A stretch of DNA of 30,356 nt from Bacteroidota bacterium. GTDB lineage: Bacteria; Bacteroidota; Bacteroidia; NS11-12g; UBA955. The position numbers and the translations under genes are program-made. Positions 1 to 8,332 of the stretch are shown piece after piece (the first letter of the stretch is position 1; each line of letters begins with the position of its first letter). The notes below the pieces were generated by a model. The model was not told where the DNA came from, ran no database searches, and saw only the letters and a program-made list of their open reading frames with translations. The stretch lies in NCBI GenBank assembly GCA_027488495.1, contig JAIYBO010000259.1:1-30356 (forward strand), in the 5' to 3' direction.

Positions 1-530
1 TTCTGTAACAACTGCTCGTGGTTGCCGCCAGGCAAATCGGTTCTGCCAATGCTGCCCCTGAAAATGGTATCGCCCACCAGTACTTGCTCGCCGACTTCGT
101 CGATGAAAATCACATGTCCAGGTGCATGCCCAGGTACAAATCTCACCTGCAATTCCGATGCGCCAATGGCAATGACATCGCCGTGGGACAAATCGTTGGT
201 AGGCAGGGGCGATGGGGTGTATTTGAGGTTCCATAACGCGGCCATGGTTTCGGAGCGATCGATCATTACAACGTCGGCCGGATGCAAATAATAAGGCAAA
301 TCATAGATTTGTTTCACCCACCAGTTGCCAAAGATGTGGTCGATGTGGGCGTGGGTGCCCAGCAGTAATTTGGGGGTTAAGTGGTTAGATTCAATGAAGT
401 CTTGCAGTTGTTTGTGTTCGGTGGAATCATACATGCCGGCGTCTACGATGGCGCAATCCAGGGTTTTTTCGCACCAAATGATGTAGGTGTTTTCTTGCAA
501 GGGGTTGAACGTGAACGATTGCAACTTCAT
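1..530 (-). CDS. MBL-fold metallo-hydrolase (glyoxalase II-like), 3' end beyond window
   Basis: Read on the minus strand from ATG at 530, this gives 176 codons that run off the window edge, so the C-terminus is missing. The protein carries the zinc-binding HAHIDH motif (HxHxDH) in THAHIDH, a second metal-ligand histidine in PGHAPGH, and the bridging aspartate in GDTIFRGSIGRTDLPGG. These are hallmarks of small glyoxalase II-like (YcbL-type) metallo-beta-lactamase-fold hydrolases, which hydrolyse thioesters such as hydroxyacylglutathione; the substrate here cannot be read from sequence. No signal peptide is seen, so it is probably cytoplasmic. The start is supported by a perfect TACCTTTG element only four bases upstream, which implies a very short or absent 5' leader. 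It follows lpd on the same strand but is separated from it by a terminator, so it is probably a separate transcription unit. Confidence 0.9.
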   Translation of the reverse strand, partial: MKLQSFTFNPLQENTYIIWCEKTLDCAIVDAGMYDSTEHKQLQDFIESNHLTPKLLLGTHAHIDHIFGNWWVKQIYDLPYYLHPADVVMIDRSETMAALWNLKYTPSPLPTNDLSHGDVIAIGASELQVRFVPGHAPGHVIFIDEVGEQVLVGDTIFRGSIGRTDLPGGNHEQLLQ

Positions 531-534
531 GGTG

Positions 535-542
535 CAAAGGTA
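535..542 (-). promoter_or_regulatory. Bacteroidota -7 element (TACCTTTG) of the MBL hydrolase
   Basis: On the minus strand this reads TACCTTTG, an exact match to the Bacteroidota -7 consensus TAnnTTTG. Only CACC separates it from the ATG at 530, so transcription would begin at or next to the start codon. No good TTG-type -33 element is evident. Confidence 0.5.
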
Positions 543-550
543 GGGTTGGC

Positions 551-587
551 AAAAGAAAAAAGGCGGCCCTTCGGACCGCCTTTTTTC
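551..587 (-). terminator. Intrinsic terminator after lpd
   Basis: An inverted repeat with outer arms AGGCGG and CCGCCT, one C/A mismatch and two inner G-C pairs closes a short loop. It is flanked by an A-run on the left and a T-run on the right, so it has a U-tract in either direction. It lies 62 bases past the lpd stop and before the MBL gene. Confidence 0.8.
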
Positions 588-649
588 ATATTGTCGATTA
601 GAAATCTTCGAACAGTAGATCTACTGATTTTGGATTCTAATTGTTTGGT

Positions 650-2038
650 TTACAAGTGGATGCACTCGCCGTAAGCTTGCGCTACAGCTTCCATCACCGC
701 TTCGCTCATGGTTGGGTGAGGGTGGATGCTCTTCAAAATTTCCAAGCCAGTGGTTTCCAAGTTACGCGCCACAACCGCTTCGATGATCATGTCGGTAACG
801 CCTTCGCCCACCATGTGACAGCCCAACCACTCGCCGTATTTCTTGTCGAAGATTACCTTCACGAAACCGTCTTTGTGTCCGCCTGCTGCAGCTTTACCGC
901 TGGCAGAGAATGGGAATTTGCCCACCATGATTTCATATCCTTTTTCTTTGGCTTGTGCTTCGGTGTAACCCACGCTGGCCACTTCTGGGTGGGTGTAGGT
1001 ACAACCTGGGATGTTGCCGTAGTTCAAAGGTGCTGGGTGGTGACCGCAGATGGCTTCAACGCAAATGATCCCTTCTGCGCTGGCCACGTGTGCCAATGCT
1101 GGACCGGGAACGATATCGCCAATGGCGTAAACGCCGGGGGCTGAAGTGCGATAGAAATCGTCTACAACCACTTTGCCTTTGTCTGATTTGATGCCCATTT
1201 CTTCCAATCCCAAGTTTTCGAGGTTGGTTTGAACACCGGCAGCGCTCAATACGATATCTGATTCCAAGGTAACCTCACCATTTTTGGTTTTTACGGTTAC
1301 GATGCAACGGTCTTTTTTGATGTCAACTTTTTCAACGCTGCTTTCGGTTAAGATTTCGATGCCGCGTTTTTTGTATACCATAGACATTGCTTTGCTCACG
1401 TCTTCGTCTTCGATGGGAAGGATGCGAGGCATGAATTCTACGATGGTTACTTTGGTTCCGATGCTAGAATAGAAGTAAGCGAACTCCATTCCGATGGCAC
1501 CAGAGCCAATGATGATCAATTCTTTGGGTTGTTTTGGCAATACCATGGCTTCGCGGTATCCGATCACGTGTTTGCCATCGATTTTGATGTTTGGCAATTC
1601 GCGACTGCGAGATCCGGTTGCGAGGATGGTGTGGTCTGCTTCAACGATTTGGGCTTTGCCATCGTCTCCAGTTACGGAGATTTTGCCTTTGCCGGCCAAT
1701 TTTGCTGAGCCCTTGATGACTTCAATTTTGTTCTTTTTCATCAAGAAGGCGATGCCTTTGCTCATGCCATCGGCTACGCCACGAGAGCGCTTCACCATGC
1801 CGTCGAAATCCACTTTGTGGTCTTTCACGGTGATGCCATAATCGGCTGCGTGATTGATGTATTCGAACACCTGGGCGCTTTTCAACAACGCTTTGGTTGG
1901 GATACAACCCCAGTTCAAACATACACCGCCGAGGTCGGCTTTTTCAATGATGGCAACTTTCTTGCCCAATTGGGCGGCGCGAATGGCGGCTACGTAACCT
2001 CCAGGACCGCTACCGATGACTGCAATATCGAATTTCAT
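650..2038 (-). CDS. lpdA: Dihydrolipoyl dehydrogenase (E3)
   Basis: This 462-residue flavoprotein is the E3 component that reoxidises dihydrolipoamide in the pyruvate, 2-oxoglutarate or branched-chain dehydrogenase complexes and in glycine cleavage, reducing NAD+. Visible hallmarks are the N-terminal FAD-binding GSGPGG (residues 9-14), the redox-active disulfide Cys40-Cys45 in GGVCLNWGCIPTK, the NAD-binding GSGAIGMEF, the second FAD contact ending in YAIGDI, and the C-terminal catalytic HPHPTMSE (about His441 and Glu446). Length and motif order are normal for the family. No E1 or E2 gene is adjacent, so which complex it serves cannot be told from context. A TATCTTCG element 26 bases upstream of the ATG and a terminator downstream suggest it is transcribed alone. 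Confidence 0.97.
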   Translation of the reverse strand: MKFDIAVIGSGPGGYVAAIRAAQLGKKVAIIEKADLGGVCLNWGCIPTKALLKSAQVFEYINHAADYGITVKDHKVDFDGMVKRSRGVADGMSKGIAFLMKKNKIEVIKGSAKLAGKGKISVTGDDGKAQIVEADHTILATGSRSRELPNIKIDGKHVIGYREAMVLPKQPKELIIIGSGAIGMEFAYFYSSIGTKVTIVEFMPRILPIEDEDVSKAMSMVYKKRGIEILTESSVEKVDIKKDRCIVTVKTKNGEVTLESDIVLSAAGVQTNLENLGLEEMGIKSDKGKVVVDDFYRTSAPGVYAIGDIVPGPALAHVASAEGIICVEAICGHHPAPLNYGNIPGCTYTHPEVASVGYTEAQAKEKGYEIMVGKFPFSASGKAAAGGHKDGFVKVIFDKKYGEWLGCHMVGEGVTDMIIEAVVARNLETTGLEILKSIHPHPTMSEAVMEAVAQAYGECIHL

Positions 2039-2064
2039 GAATAGAAGTTTCTTAGATTGTGATG

Positions 2065-2072
2065 CGAAGATA
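2065..2072 (-). promoter_or_regulatory. Probable -7 element (TATCTTCG) of lpdA
   Basis: The minus strand reads TATCTTCG, one mismatch from TAnnTTTG, 26 bases upstream of the lpdA ATG in the 49-base gap after prfC. Confidence 0.4.
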
Positions 2073-2087
2073 ATGGATTCTGTTGAA

Positions 2088-3668
2088 TCACACCTTAAAC
2101 TCGCTGGTTGTGTGAAAAGTTATGTTGGGATATTTTTCTTCGGCCATTCTGAGGATGAATCCTGTTTCGGCCAAGAAAACGGGTTGATTGTCTTTGTCGT
2201 AAGCGATGTTGGTTTGGCGATATTTCATGAAGTCTTTGAGGTCGGCTTCTTCGCCACTCATCCAGCAGGCTTTGTAGATGCTGCGCGCTTCGAACCTACA
2301 TTTTGCGCCGTATTCGTGTTCTAGGCGATATTGGAGAACTTCGAATTGGAGTTCACCCACGGTGCCCACAAATTTTCGGTTGCCGAGTTCTTGTACAAAC
2401 AGAGAGGCAAGGCCTTCGTCGGTGAGCTGCTGAATGCCTTTTTCCAACTGCTTGCTTTTCATGGGGTCGATGTTGATGAGTTCCTTGAAAATTTCTGGAG
2501 AGAAGCTGGGGATGCCTTTGAACATGAAGCTTTCGCCTTCGGTGAGGGTATCGCCAATTTTGAAGTTGCCGGTATCGTACAAGCCCACTACATCGCCGGG
2601 GTAGGCATCGTCCATCACTTCTTTGGACTGGGCCAAGAAGAGGTAGGGGTTGGCGAATTTCATTTGTTTTTCGAGGCGAACGTGTTTGAAGTTTTTGTTG
2701 CGTTCAAACTTGCCGGAGCAAACCCGGAGGAAGGCGATGCGATCGCGGTGTTTGGGGTCGAGGTTGGCGTGAATTTTGAAAATGAAACCGGAGAATTTGG
2801 CTTCGTTGGGTTCGATATCGCGCTTTGTGGTGGCACGAGGCAGGGGGTTGGGGGCTACTTCGATGAAGGTATCGAGGAGTTCCTGTATCCCGAAACTATT
2901 GAGTGCGGAGCCGAAGAAAACGGGTGCGGTTTTGGCGCTGAGGTAGTCTTCGCTGGAGAGTTCGCCGTATACGCCATCGATCAGTTCTACATCGTCGCGC
3001 AATTTGGTGGCGTCTTTGGCATTGAGGATGGCATCGATTTGGGGGTCTGCGAGTCCGTTGATATTGACCACGTCATCGGCCATTTTGGTTTTGCTGCTTT
3101 CGAACAGGTTGAGGGATTGGTTGTGGAGCAGGTAAACGCCTTTGAAATCTTTTCCGCCGTTGATGGGCCAGCTCATGGGGTGCACACCGATGTTGAGTTT
3201 GCCTTCGAGTTCTTCGAGGAGGTCGAAAGGGTCTTTGCCATCGCGGTCCATTTTGTTCACGAAAATGATCACGGGGGTGTTGCGCATGCGGCAGACTTCC
3301 ATGAGTTTTTCGGTTTGTTCCTCTACGCCTTTTACGCAATCCACCACGAGGATTACGCTGTCTACCGCGGTGAGTGTGCGATAGGTGTCTTCGGCGAAAT
3401 CTTTGTGTCCGGGCGTATCGAGGATGTTGACCCATTTGTTTTTGTAATGGAACGACATTACCGATGTGGCCACGGAGATACCTCTTTGTTTCTCAATTTC
3501 CATGAAATCGGAGGTGGTGGCTTTGGTGATTTTGTTGCTTTTTACGGCGCCTGCGGTTTGGATTTGACCGCCGAAGAGGAGGAATTTCTCTGTGAGGGTG
3601 GTTTTACCGGCATCTGGGTGAGCGATGATGGCGAAGGTTTTGCGTTTTGCGATTTCGGATTCAAACAT
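2088..3668 (-). CDS. prfC: Peptide chain release factor 3 (class II, GTPase)
   Basis: The 526-residue protein is RF3, the translational GTPase that removes RF1/RF2 from the ribosome after peptide release. G motifs are seen in order: P-loop AHPDAGKT (residues 16-23), the switch region GISVATSVMSF, DTPGHKDF (G3) and NKMD (G4). The C-terminal half resembles the RF3 domains (GELQFEVLQYRLEHEYG). The reading frame extends upstream to a TTG at 3686, but the ATG at 3668 (MFESEIAKRK) is preferred because it gives the usual N-terminus, and because the extension would overlap a perfect TAAATTTG promoter element at 3684-3691. No Shine-Dalgarno sequence is visible, which is usual in Bacteroidota. It is head-to-head with typA, another translational GTPase. 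Confidence 0.96.
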   Translation of the reverse strand: MFESEIAKRKTFAIIAHPDAGKTTLTEKFLLFGGQIQTAGAVKSNKITKATTSDFMEIEKQRGISVATSVMSFHYKNKWVNILDTPGHKDFAEDTYRTLTAVDSVILVVDCVKGVEEQTEKLMEVCRMRNTPVIIFVNKMDRDGKDPFDLLEELEGKLNIGVHPMSWPINGGKDFKGVYLLHNQSLNLFESSKTKMADDVVNINGLADPQIDAILNAKDATKLRDDVELIDGVYGELSSEDYLSAKTAPVFFGSALNSFGIQELLDTFIEVAPNPLPRATTKRDIEPNEAKFSGFIFKIHANLDPKHRDRIAFLRVCSGKFERNKNFKHVRLEKQMKFANPYLFLAQSKEVMDDAYPGDVVGLYDTGNFKIGDTLTEGESFMFKGIPSFSPEIFKELINIDPMKSKQLEKGIQQLTDEGLASLFVQELGNRKFVGTVGELQFEVLQYRLEHEYGAKCRFEARSIYKACWMSGEEADLKDFMKYRQTNIAYDKDNQPVFLAETGFILRMAEEKYPNITFHTTSEFKV

Positions 3669-3683
3669 GAACGGTAAAAAGTG

Positions 3684-3691
3684 CAAATTTA
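3684..3691 (-). promoter_or_regulatory. Bacteroidota -7 element (TAAATTTG) of prfC
   Basis: The minus strand reads TAAATTTG, an exact TAnnTTTG match, 15 bases upstream of the preferred prfC ATG. It argues against the upstream TTG start. Confidence 0.5.
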
Positions 3692-3703
3692 GGTGATTTT
3701 TGC

Positions 3704-3738
3704 GAGGGGTTGTGTGGTTCTTTGGGGGAGGGGTTGTG
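3704..3738. repeat. Short direct repeat in the prfC-typA intergenic region
   Basis: GAGGGGTTGTG occurs at 3704-3714 and again at 3728-3738, in a G-rich part of the 184-base gap between prfC and typA. Two copies of an 11-mer in a G-rich stretch may be chance; a role as a protein site is only a possibility. Confidence 0.3.
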
Positions 3739-3792
3739 CTGCGATTTGTGTGGGCGATGGTGTTGGTTTTGCAGAATTCACAAAAACAAAAT

Positions 3793-3814
3793 CCACAATG
3801 ATAGTGAGTTGTGG
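3793..3814 (+). promoter_or_regulatory. Small inverted repeat upstream of typA
   Basis: CCACAA and TTGTGG are separated by 10 bases, 38 bases before the typA start. It could be an operator or a leader stem-loop. There is no T-run, so it is not a typical terminator. No clear TAnnTTTG element was found for typA. Confidence 0.25.
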
Positions 3815-3852
3815 AATATTATGCCGAAATTCGCGGACTTTTTAACAGATAA

Positions 3853-5670
3853 ATGTCTACACCCATTCGAAATATCGCCATCATTGCGCACGTTGACCAC
3901 GGTAAAACCACATTGGTTGACAAAATGTTACACCAAGCCCGTTTATTCAGAGACAATCAAGAAATTGGGGAGTTAATCCTTGATAACAACGATTTGGAGC
4001 GTGAGCGTGGTATCACCATTTTGGCTAAAAACGTGAGTGTTCAATGGAAGGGCACCAAAATCAACATCATCGATACCCCTGGTCACGCCGATTTCGGTGG
4101 TGAGGTAGAGCGTGTTTTGAACATGGCCGACGGTGTGTTGCTGTTGGTAGATGCATTTGAAGGACCTATGCCACAAACGCGTTTTGTGTTGCAAAAGGCC
4201 TTGGCATTGGGTAAAAAGGCCATTGTTGTGATCAATAAGGTGGATAAGCCAAACTGTGATCCCGACAAAACCCATGACGATATTTTTGACTTGTTCTTCA
4301 ACTTGGGAGCCAACGAAGATCAGTTGGATTTCACCACGGTGTTTGGTTCTGGTAAGAATGGCTGGTTTGGCCCTGACTTTAAGAAGCCTACAGAGGATTT
4401 GACTTTCTTGATGGATACCATTTTGGAAGTTGTTCCTGCACCGATTGTGAGAGAAGGAACCCCACAATTGCAGATTACAAGTTTGGATTATAGCAATTAC
4501 ACCGGTCGTATCGCGATTGGTCGTTTGCACCGCGGTGGTTTGAAAGAAAACATGCCTGTTTCATTGGTGAAGCGCGATGGCAAGGTGGAAAAAACCCGTG
4601 TGAAAGAATTGTTCATTTTTGATGGTTTGGGCAAGAGAAAAGTGGAGTCTGTGGAGTGTGGAGACATTTGTGCCATTACCGGTATTGAGAATTTTGAAAT
4701 CGGTGACACCATCGCAGATTTTGAAAGCCCCGAGGCGATGCCAACCATGAAGATTGATGAGCCCACAATGAGCATGTTGTTCACCATCAATAACAGTCCA
4801 TTCTTTGGTAAAGAAGGTAAATTCGTAACGAGCCAAAAAATCAAGGAGCGTTTGATGAAGGAAACCGAGAAGAATTTGGCTTTGCGTGTACAAGAAACCA
4901 ACTCTGCGGATCAGTGGTTGGTGTTTGGACGTGGTATTTTGCACTTGGGTGTATTGGTTGAGACCATGCGCAGGGAAGGATATGAATTGCAGTTGGGACA
5001 GCCCCGTGTAATTTTGAAAGAGATCGAAGGTAAAACCTATGAGCCCATAGAGGTGTTAACGGTGGATGTGCCCGAAGAACACAGTGGAAAAGTGATTGAG
5101 TATGCGAGTCAGCGCAAAGGCGAAATGACAAGCATGATGCCCAAGGGCGATATGGTTCGTTTGGAGTTTGACATTCCATCACGTGGTTTAATCGGTTTGA
5201 GAAACAACCTGTTAACTGCTACACAGGGTGAAGCGATTATGGCGCACCGTTTGAAAGATTTCGAACCTTGGAAAGGTCCAATGCCCATGAGAATCAATGG
5301 CGTTTTGATCAGTAAGGAAAAAGGAACGGCAACACCTTACAGTATGGATAAGTTGAAAGACCGTGGTACTTTCTTTATTCATCCGGGTGCGGAAGTGTAT
5401 ACCGGTCAATTGATGGGTGAGCACATTAAGCCTGGAGATTTGGTGGTGAATTTGTGTACTGCCAAGCAGATGACGAACTTCCGTGCTGCGGGTAAAGACG
5501 ACAATACCGTTTTAGCACCACCACGTCAGTTTTCATTGGAAGAAGCCATGGAATACATCCAAGAGGATGAGTACGTGGAAGTTACTCCAGATAACATTCG
5601 TTTGCGTAAAGTCTATTTGGACGAAAACGAACGCAAGCGCGCGTCATCGAAAATGGGCTTGGAAGGATAA
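3853..5670 (+). CDS. typA: Translational GTPase TypA/BipA
   Basis: The 605-residue protein matches TypA/BipA, a ribosome-associated GTPase related to EF-G and LepA that is involved in 50S assembly and stress or low-temperature growth. G motifs are visible: AHVDHGKT (residues 12-19), the switch I region RERGITILAKN, DTPGHADFGGEVERVL and NKVDKP. The C-terminal section (SRGLIGLRNNLLTATQGEAIM, then EDEYVEVTPDNIRLRKVYLDENERKR) is diagnostic for TypA over EF-G or LepA. Length is normal (E. coli about 607). The ATG at 3853 begins MSTPIRNIAIIAHVDHG, the expected N-terminus. mscL follows closely, so they may be co-transcribed. The prfC gene diverges upstream. Confidence 0.97.
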   Translation: MSTPIRNIAIIAHVDHGKTTLVDKMLHQARLFRDNQEIGELILDNNDLERERGITILAKNVSVQWKGTKINIIDTPGHADFGGEVERVLNMADGVLLLVDAFEGPMPQTRFVLQKALALGKKAIVVINKVDKPNCDPDKTHDDIFDLFFNLGANEDQLDFTTVFGSGKNGWFGPDFKKPTEDLTFLMDTILEVVPAPIVREGTPQLQITSLDYSNYTGRIAIGRLHRGGLKENMPVSLVKRDGKVEKTRVKELFIFDGLGKRKVESVECGDICAITGIENFEIGDTIADFESPEAMPTMKIDEPTMSMLFTINNSPFFGKEGKFVTSQKIKERLMKETEKNLALRVQETNSADQWLVFGRGILHLGVLVETMRREGYELQLGQPRVILKEIEGKTYEPIEVLTVDVPEEHSGKVIEYASQRKGEMTSMMPKGDMVRLEFDIPSRGLIGLRNNLLTATQGEAIMAHRLKDFEPWKGPMPMRINGVLISKEKGTATPYSMDKLKDRGTFFIHPGAEVYTGQLMGEHIKPGDLVVNLCTAKQMTNFRAAGKDDNTVLAPPRQFSLEEAMEYIQEDEYVEVTPDNIRLRKVYLDENERKRASSKMGLEG

Positions 5671-5697
5671 TGAAAGGGCATTAATTTGCCTTCAATT

Positions 5698-6033
5698 ATG
5701 CGCATTCTCAAAGAATTTCAAGAATTTGTGAACCGCGGCAACGTGGTAGACTTGGCCGTGGCGGTGATCATCGGTACGGCCTTTCAAAACATCGTGAACA
5801 GTTTGGTGAATGATTTGATCATGCCGCTCATCGCATTGTTGGGGGGATGGGCCAAATTGGATGATCTGAGGGTGGGTCCTTTCAATTATGGAAAGTTGAT
5901 TGCCAATGTATTACACTTTTTCATTGTGGCTTTTGTGTTGTTTTTGGTGGTGAAAGCCATGAATAAGGCCAAAACCATCATCGTAAAGGATGAGGGCGAT
6001 GAAAAAGCCGATGGCAACGTTCCATTGTTGTAA
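5698..6033 (+). CDS. mscL: Large-conductance mechanosensitive channel, C-terminally short
   Basis: The 111-residue protein begins MRILKEFQEFVNRGNVVDLAVAVIIG, closely matching the MscL amphipathic N-terminal helix and TM1. TM2 (NVLHFFIVAFVLFLVVKAMNK) follows. MscL pentamers in the inner membrane open under tension to release solutes on osmotic downshock. The frame opens at a TTG at 5686, but the ATG at 5698 gives the standard N-terminus. Compared with the usual 125-150 residues, the periplasmic loop is compact, and the C-terminal cytoplasmic helix bundle (typically ending near LLTEIRDLL) is missing: the protein stops at KADGNVPLL. I found no continuation in another frame within the next few codons. 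It lies 27 bases after typA on the same strand. Confidence 0.93.
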   Translation: MRILKEFQEFVNRGNVVDLAVAVIIGTAFQNIVNSLVNDLIMPLIALLGGWAKLDDLRVGPFNYGKLIANVLHFFIVAFVLFLVVKAMNKAKTIIVKDEGDEKADGNVPLL

Positions 6034-6122
6034 TTGCCTTTGATACTGTTCAATTTCTAACACAGTGAGGGGATGTTGTAGAACTTCGATGGGTTTCTTG
6101 TATAGATGAGGGCGTACAACGA

Positions 6123-6130
6123 GATATTTG
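6123..6130 (+). promoter_or_regulatory. Possible -7 element (GATATTTG) of the DUF3078-like gene
   Basis: GATATTTG differs from TAnnTTTG at one fixed base. It lies 8 bases before the ATG at 6139, with a TTG 22 bases upstream (6098-6100). It falls inside the reading frame if the earlier ATG at 6106 is used, so it favours the start at 6139. Confidence 0.3.
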
Positions 6131-6138
6131 CACAGCAA

Positions 6139-7167
6139 ATGCAAAAGGCGTTTTGGAAGATATTTTTGTTGGTTGGTGGTTTTGTGATTACCAATTCGGC
6201 GGCCTCGCATGGGCTTTTGGGAATGGCATCTGCGCCTTTGGTTTCAGTGGCTTCCGTTTCAAATCCGGCCGGTGCAGACCCTGTGAAATATCAGTACCAC
6301 CGAGATTCAAACGCACATCGGATTCTTACATACGGAGCCGATTTTGGATCCACACTCTCTTTTTCTGGCTCCTCACCCAACTGGTCGAGCGGTGGATTTA
6401 ATAACATCACCGCAAACGGATTCATGAGTGCTTTCGCCCAGGTGAAACGCCCCAATACCAGTTTTGATAACATTTTCAAGGTGAATATTGGGATGGTATC
6501 GGCCAGACAATTCGACAATTACGGATTGAAGTACCGGGTGAACAAGAAAAACATCGACAACGTATTTTTGGATAGTAAATTGGGTCATACCGTTACAGCG
6601 CAACCGGGGATGTCGATTTTCGGTGGTTTAAACTTTCAAACCCAGGTATTGCCGGGCTATCGGTATTCGAGAAATTCGTTGGGACGGGAAGTTGGGACAC
6701 TGAATTCGAGTTTTTTGAGCCAGGGTCAAACCCAATTCGCTTTGGGGATGGAGTACAAGCCATTGCCTACGTTTTTTGTGCGTATGGGGTATGTAACGTT
6801 GAAGCAAACGTATGTGTTGAATCAGTTGTTGTATGAGATTCGGAACGAAGCCATCATCGCACGTGTGCCCAAGGGGAAGTATTTAGACAATCAGATGGGT
6901 GTGCAAATTCAAGTGGGTGTTCAGCGGGAGTTGGGTGAGAAGAAGAAGGTGACCATGAAGTTCAACTATTTGGGGTTTGCGCCTTATGTGGCTGAAGATG
7001 CGAGTTTGGATTCGCGAATTGATTTTGCGTTGGTGGCAAAAATTTCAAAGTACGTGAACGTAAATTACACGTTGATATCGATTTACGATAAGGATTTGGT
7101 GAAGCCGGGGGCCAATGCTTGGCAGAACAGTTGGATTTTTGGGCTGGGGTATTCGTTTAAGTTGTAG
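6139..7167 (+). CDS. DUF3078-like outer-membrane beta-barrel protein
   Basis: This is an exported 342-residue protein of unknown function. With the start at 6139 it opens MQKAFWKIFLLVGGFVITNSAAS, a good signal peptide; an in-frame ATG at 6106 would add 11 residues before it. The body is rich in alternating polar and aromatic strands and contains segments such as SIFGGLNFQTQVLPGYRYS and FALGMEYKPLPTFFVRMGYVTLKQTYV, resembling DUF3078 proteins that are common in Bacteroidota. It ends IFGLGYSFKL, a barrel-like closing strand. An outer-membrane location is inferred. It overlaps the end of the convergent glycosyltransferase gene by 11 bases, and no hairpin terminator separates them. Confidence 0.75.
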   Translation: MQKAFWKIFLLVGGFVITNSAASHGLLGMASAPLVSVASVSNPAGADPVKYQYHRDSNAHRILTYGADFGSTLSFSGSSPNWSSGGFNNITANGFMSAFAQVKRPNTSFDNIFKVNIGMVSARQFDNYGLKYRVNKKNIDNVFLDSKLGHTVTAQPGMSIFGGLNFQTQVLPGYRYSRNSLGREVGTLNSSFLSQGQTQFALGMEYKPLPTFFVRMGYVTLKQTYVLNQLLYEIRNEAIIARVPKGKYLDNQMGVQIQVGVQRELGEKKKVTMKFNYLGFAPYVAEDASLDSRIDFALVAKISKYVNVNYTLISIYDKDLVKPGANAWQNSWIFGLGYSFKL

Positions 7168-8332
7168 GGTTGAAAAGTGCCATGAGTTTTTTGGCATTTT
7201 CCAGGTTGTTGAAGGTTTGAGAGAGCGATGCTTCTCTTTCTTCGATGTCCTGTTCTGTAAATGCATTGAGGAAGCAATCTTTGATCATGTTGGCCATTTC
7301 CATTGGGTCGTCGGAAATTCGACAGAGGTTTTCGAGTTGGGTTTCTTCCACCATGGGGGTGTTGGCAACGATGTGTCTTCCGCGGTACAAAGCGTTGAGC
7401 AATTTGAGTTTGATGCCGGTGGATTGGAAAGTTACGAGTGTATTGACGTGGGCATTTCTCACGAGCTCAAAAATTTCGTCGGCCGTGAGGTTGGCCCGAA
7501 TTTGAATGTGGGGGTATCGCTTGGCTGCTTGTTGAAGAAGTTGCGATGGGTTGGATCCAGCCACGATGCAGGGTTGCGATAGGAGGGGGAAAACGTGTTC
7601 TACCAAGTAAATCGCGGCGCGGTCGTTTTCTGGGATGGAGAGGTTGCCGTGGTAGAGGACGTATTCGCCTTTGCCGGGGAGCGACATTACCTTGGAGTTG
7701 GAATGGAACGCGGGAATGTAGTGGGTGTTGCCATAGGTTTTTTGGAAGTAAGCGGTTTCCATGGGCGATATGGCTGCGATGGCGTGGGCGGTTGAAAGAA
7801 CGGGTTCGTACTGTTGCAGGCGTTTGGATTCCAGGAAGAAGAATTTTTGTTTGATCCAGCGGCGCTCGGCGAAGCCGAGTGCGCGGTAATAGTTGTGCTC
7901 CACGTTGTGGGCACGTACCACCATTGTTCTGCCTGCCAATTCCTTGCGATTCAAATAAGCCGTGGTGTGTAGCCCTTCAAACAGGATAGGGTCTTGGTCT
8001 AGCAGGAGGTTTTGTAACAATTGCTCACTGTTTCTGGTGGTGACCACGTAAGGCGTTTTGCCCCAAAATGGGTTTACCCAACGCCGGCGGTAGTAATAAT
8101 GCGTTTTCTTGGTGAGCAATTCCAATTCGGGCGCGGGCATTTTCCCTTTGTACAAAAATACGTGTAGGGTGATTTCAACACCCAACTGATGCAAACTTCT
8201 GATTTTATGAAATATGTCTGTAGCCCCACCGTAATCTGGGGGATAGGGTAGGTCGAATGCGATGATGTGTATGCTGGGTGGATTCAAAATATGGAATTTA
8301 TGGTTTGGGTGTCCCCAATAGCGATGATTCAA
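7157..8332 (-). CDS. Glycosyltransferase, GT4-like (last gene of the recQ operon)
   Basis: The 391-residue protein has the two-domain plan of GT-B glycosyltransferases. The N-terminal domain has IIAFDLPYPPDYGGATDIFHKIRS, a typical acceptor-side opening, and VVRAHNVEHNYYRAL. The C-terminal domain has YHGNLSIPENDRAA, then ANLTADEIFELVRNAHVNTL and STGIKLKLLNALYRGRHIVAN, which line up with sugar-nucleotide-binding parts of the GT4 fold. Donor and acceptor cannot be read; cell-envelope or exopolysaccharide glycosylation is the family's usual role. The ATG at 8332 overlaps the upstream glycosyltransferase by 35 bases and adds about 15 residues before the conserved region. A TTG at 8287 would leave a 10-base gap instead and is a realistic alternative. 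The gene ends convergently with the DUF3078-like gene. Confidence 0.85.
   Translation of the reverse strand: MNHRYWGHPNHKFHILNPPSIHIIAFDLPYPPDYGGATDIFHKIRSLHQLGVEITLHVFLYKGKMPAPELELLTKKTHYYYRRRWVNPFWGKTPYVVTTRNSEQLLQNLLLDQDPILFEGLHTTAYLNRKELAGRTMVVRAHNVEHNYYRALGFAERRWIKQKFFFLESKRLQQYEPVLSTAHAIAAISPMETAYFQKTYGNTHYIPAFHSNSKVMSLPGKGEYVLYHGNLSIPENDRAAIYLVEHVFPLLSQPCIVAGSNPSQLLQQAAKRYPHIQIRANLTADEIFELVRNAHVNTLVTFQSTGIKLKLLNALYRGRHIVANTPMVEETQLENLCRISDDPMEMANMIKDCFLNAFTEQDIEEREASLSQTFNNLENAKKLMALFNPTT

Noticed and set aside
2331..3677. 448-residue open frame on the plus strand opposite prfC
   Set aside because: It is the antisense shadow of prfC: composition is dominated by Phe, Glu, Val and Gly with no recognisable motif, while the minus strand encodes a complete RF3.
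6034..6105. Frameshifted continuation of MscL
   Set aside because: All three frames after the stop end within a few codons or show nothing like the usual C-terminal helix.
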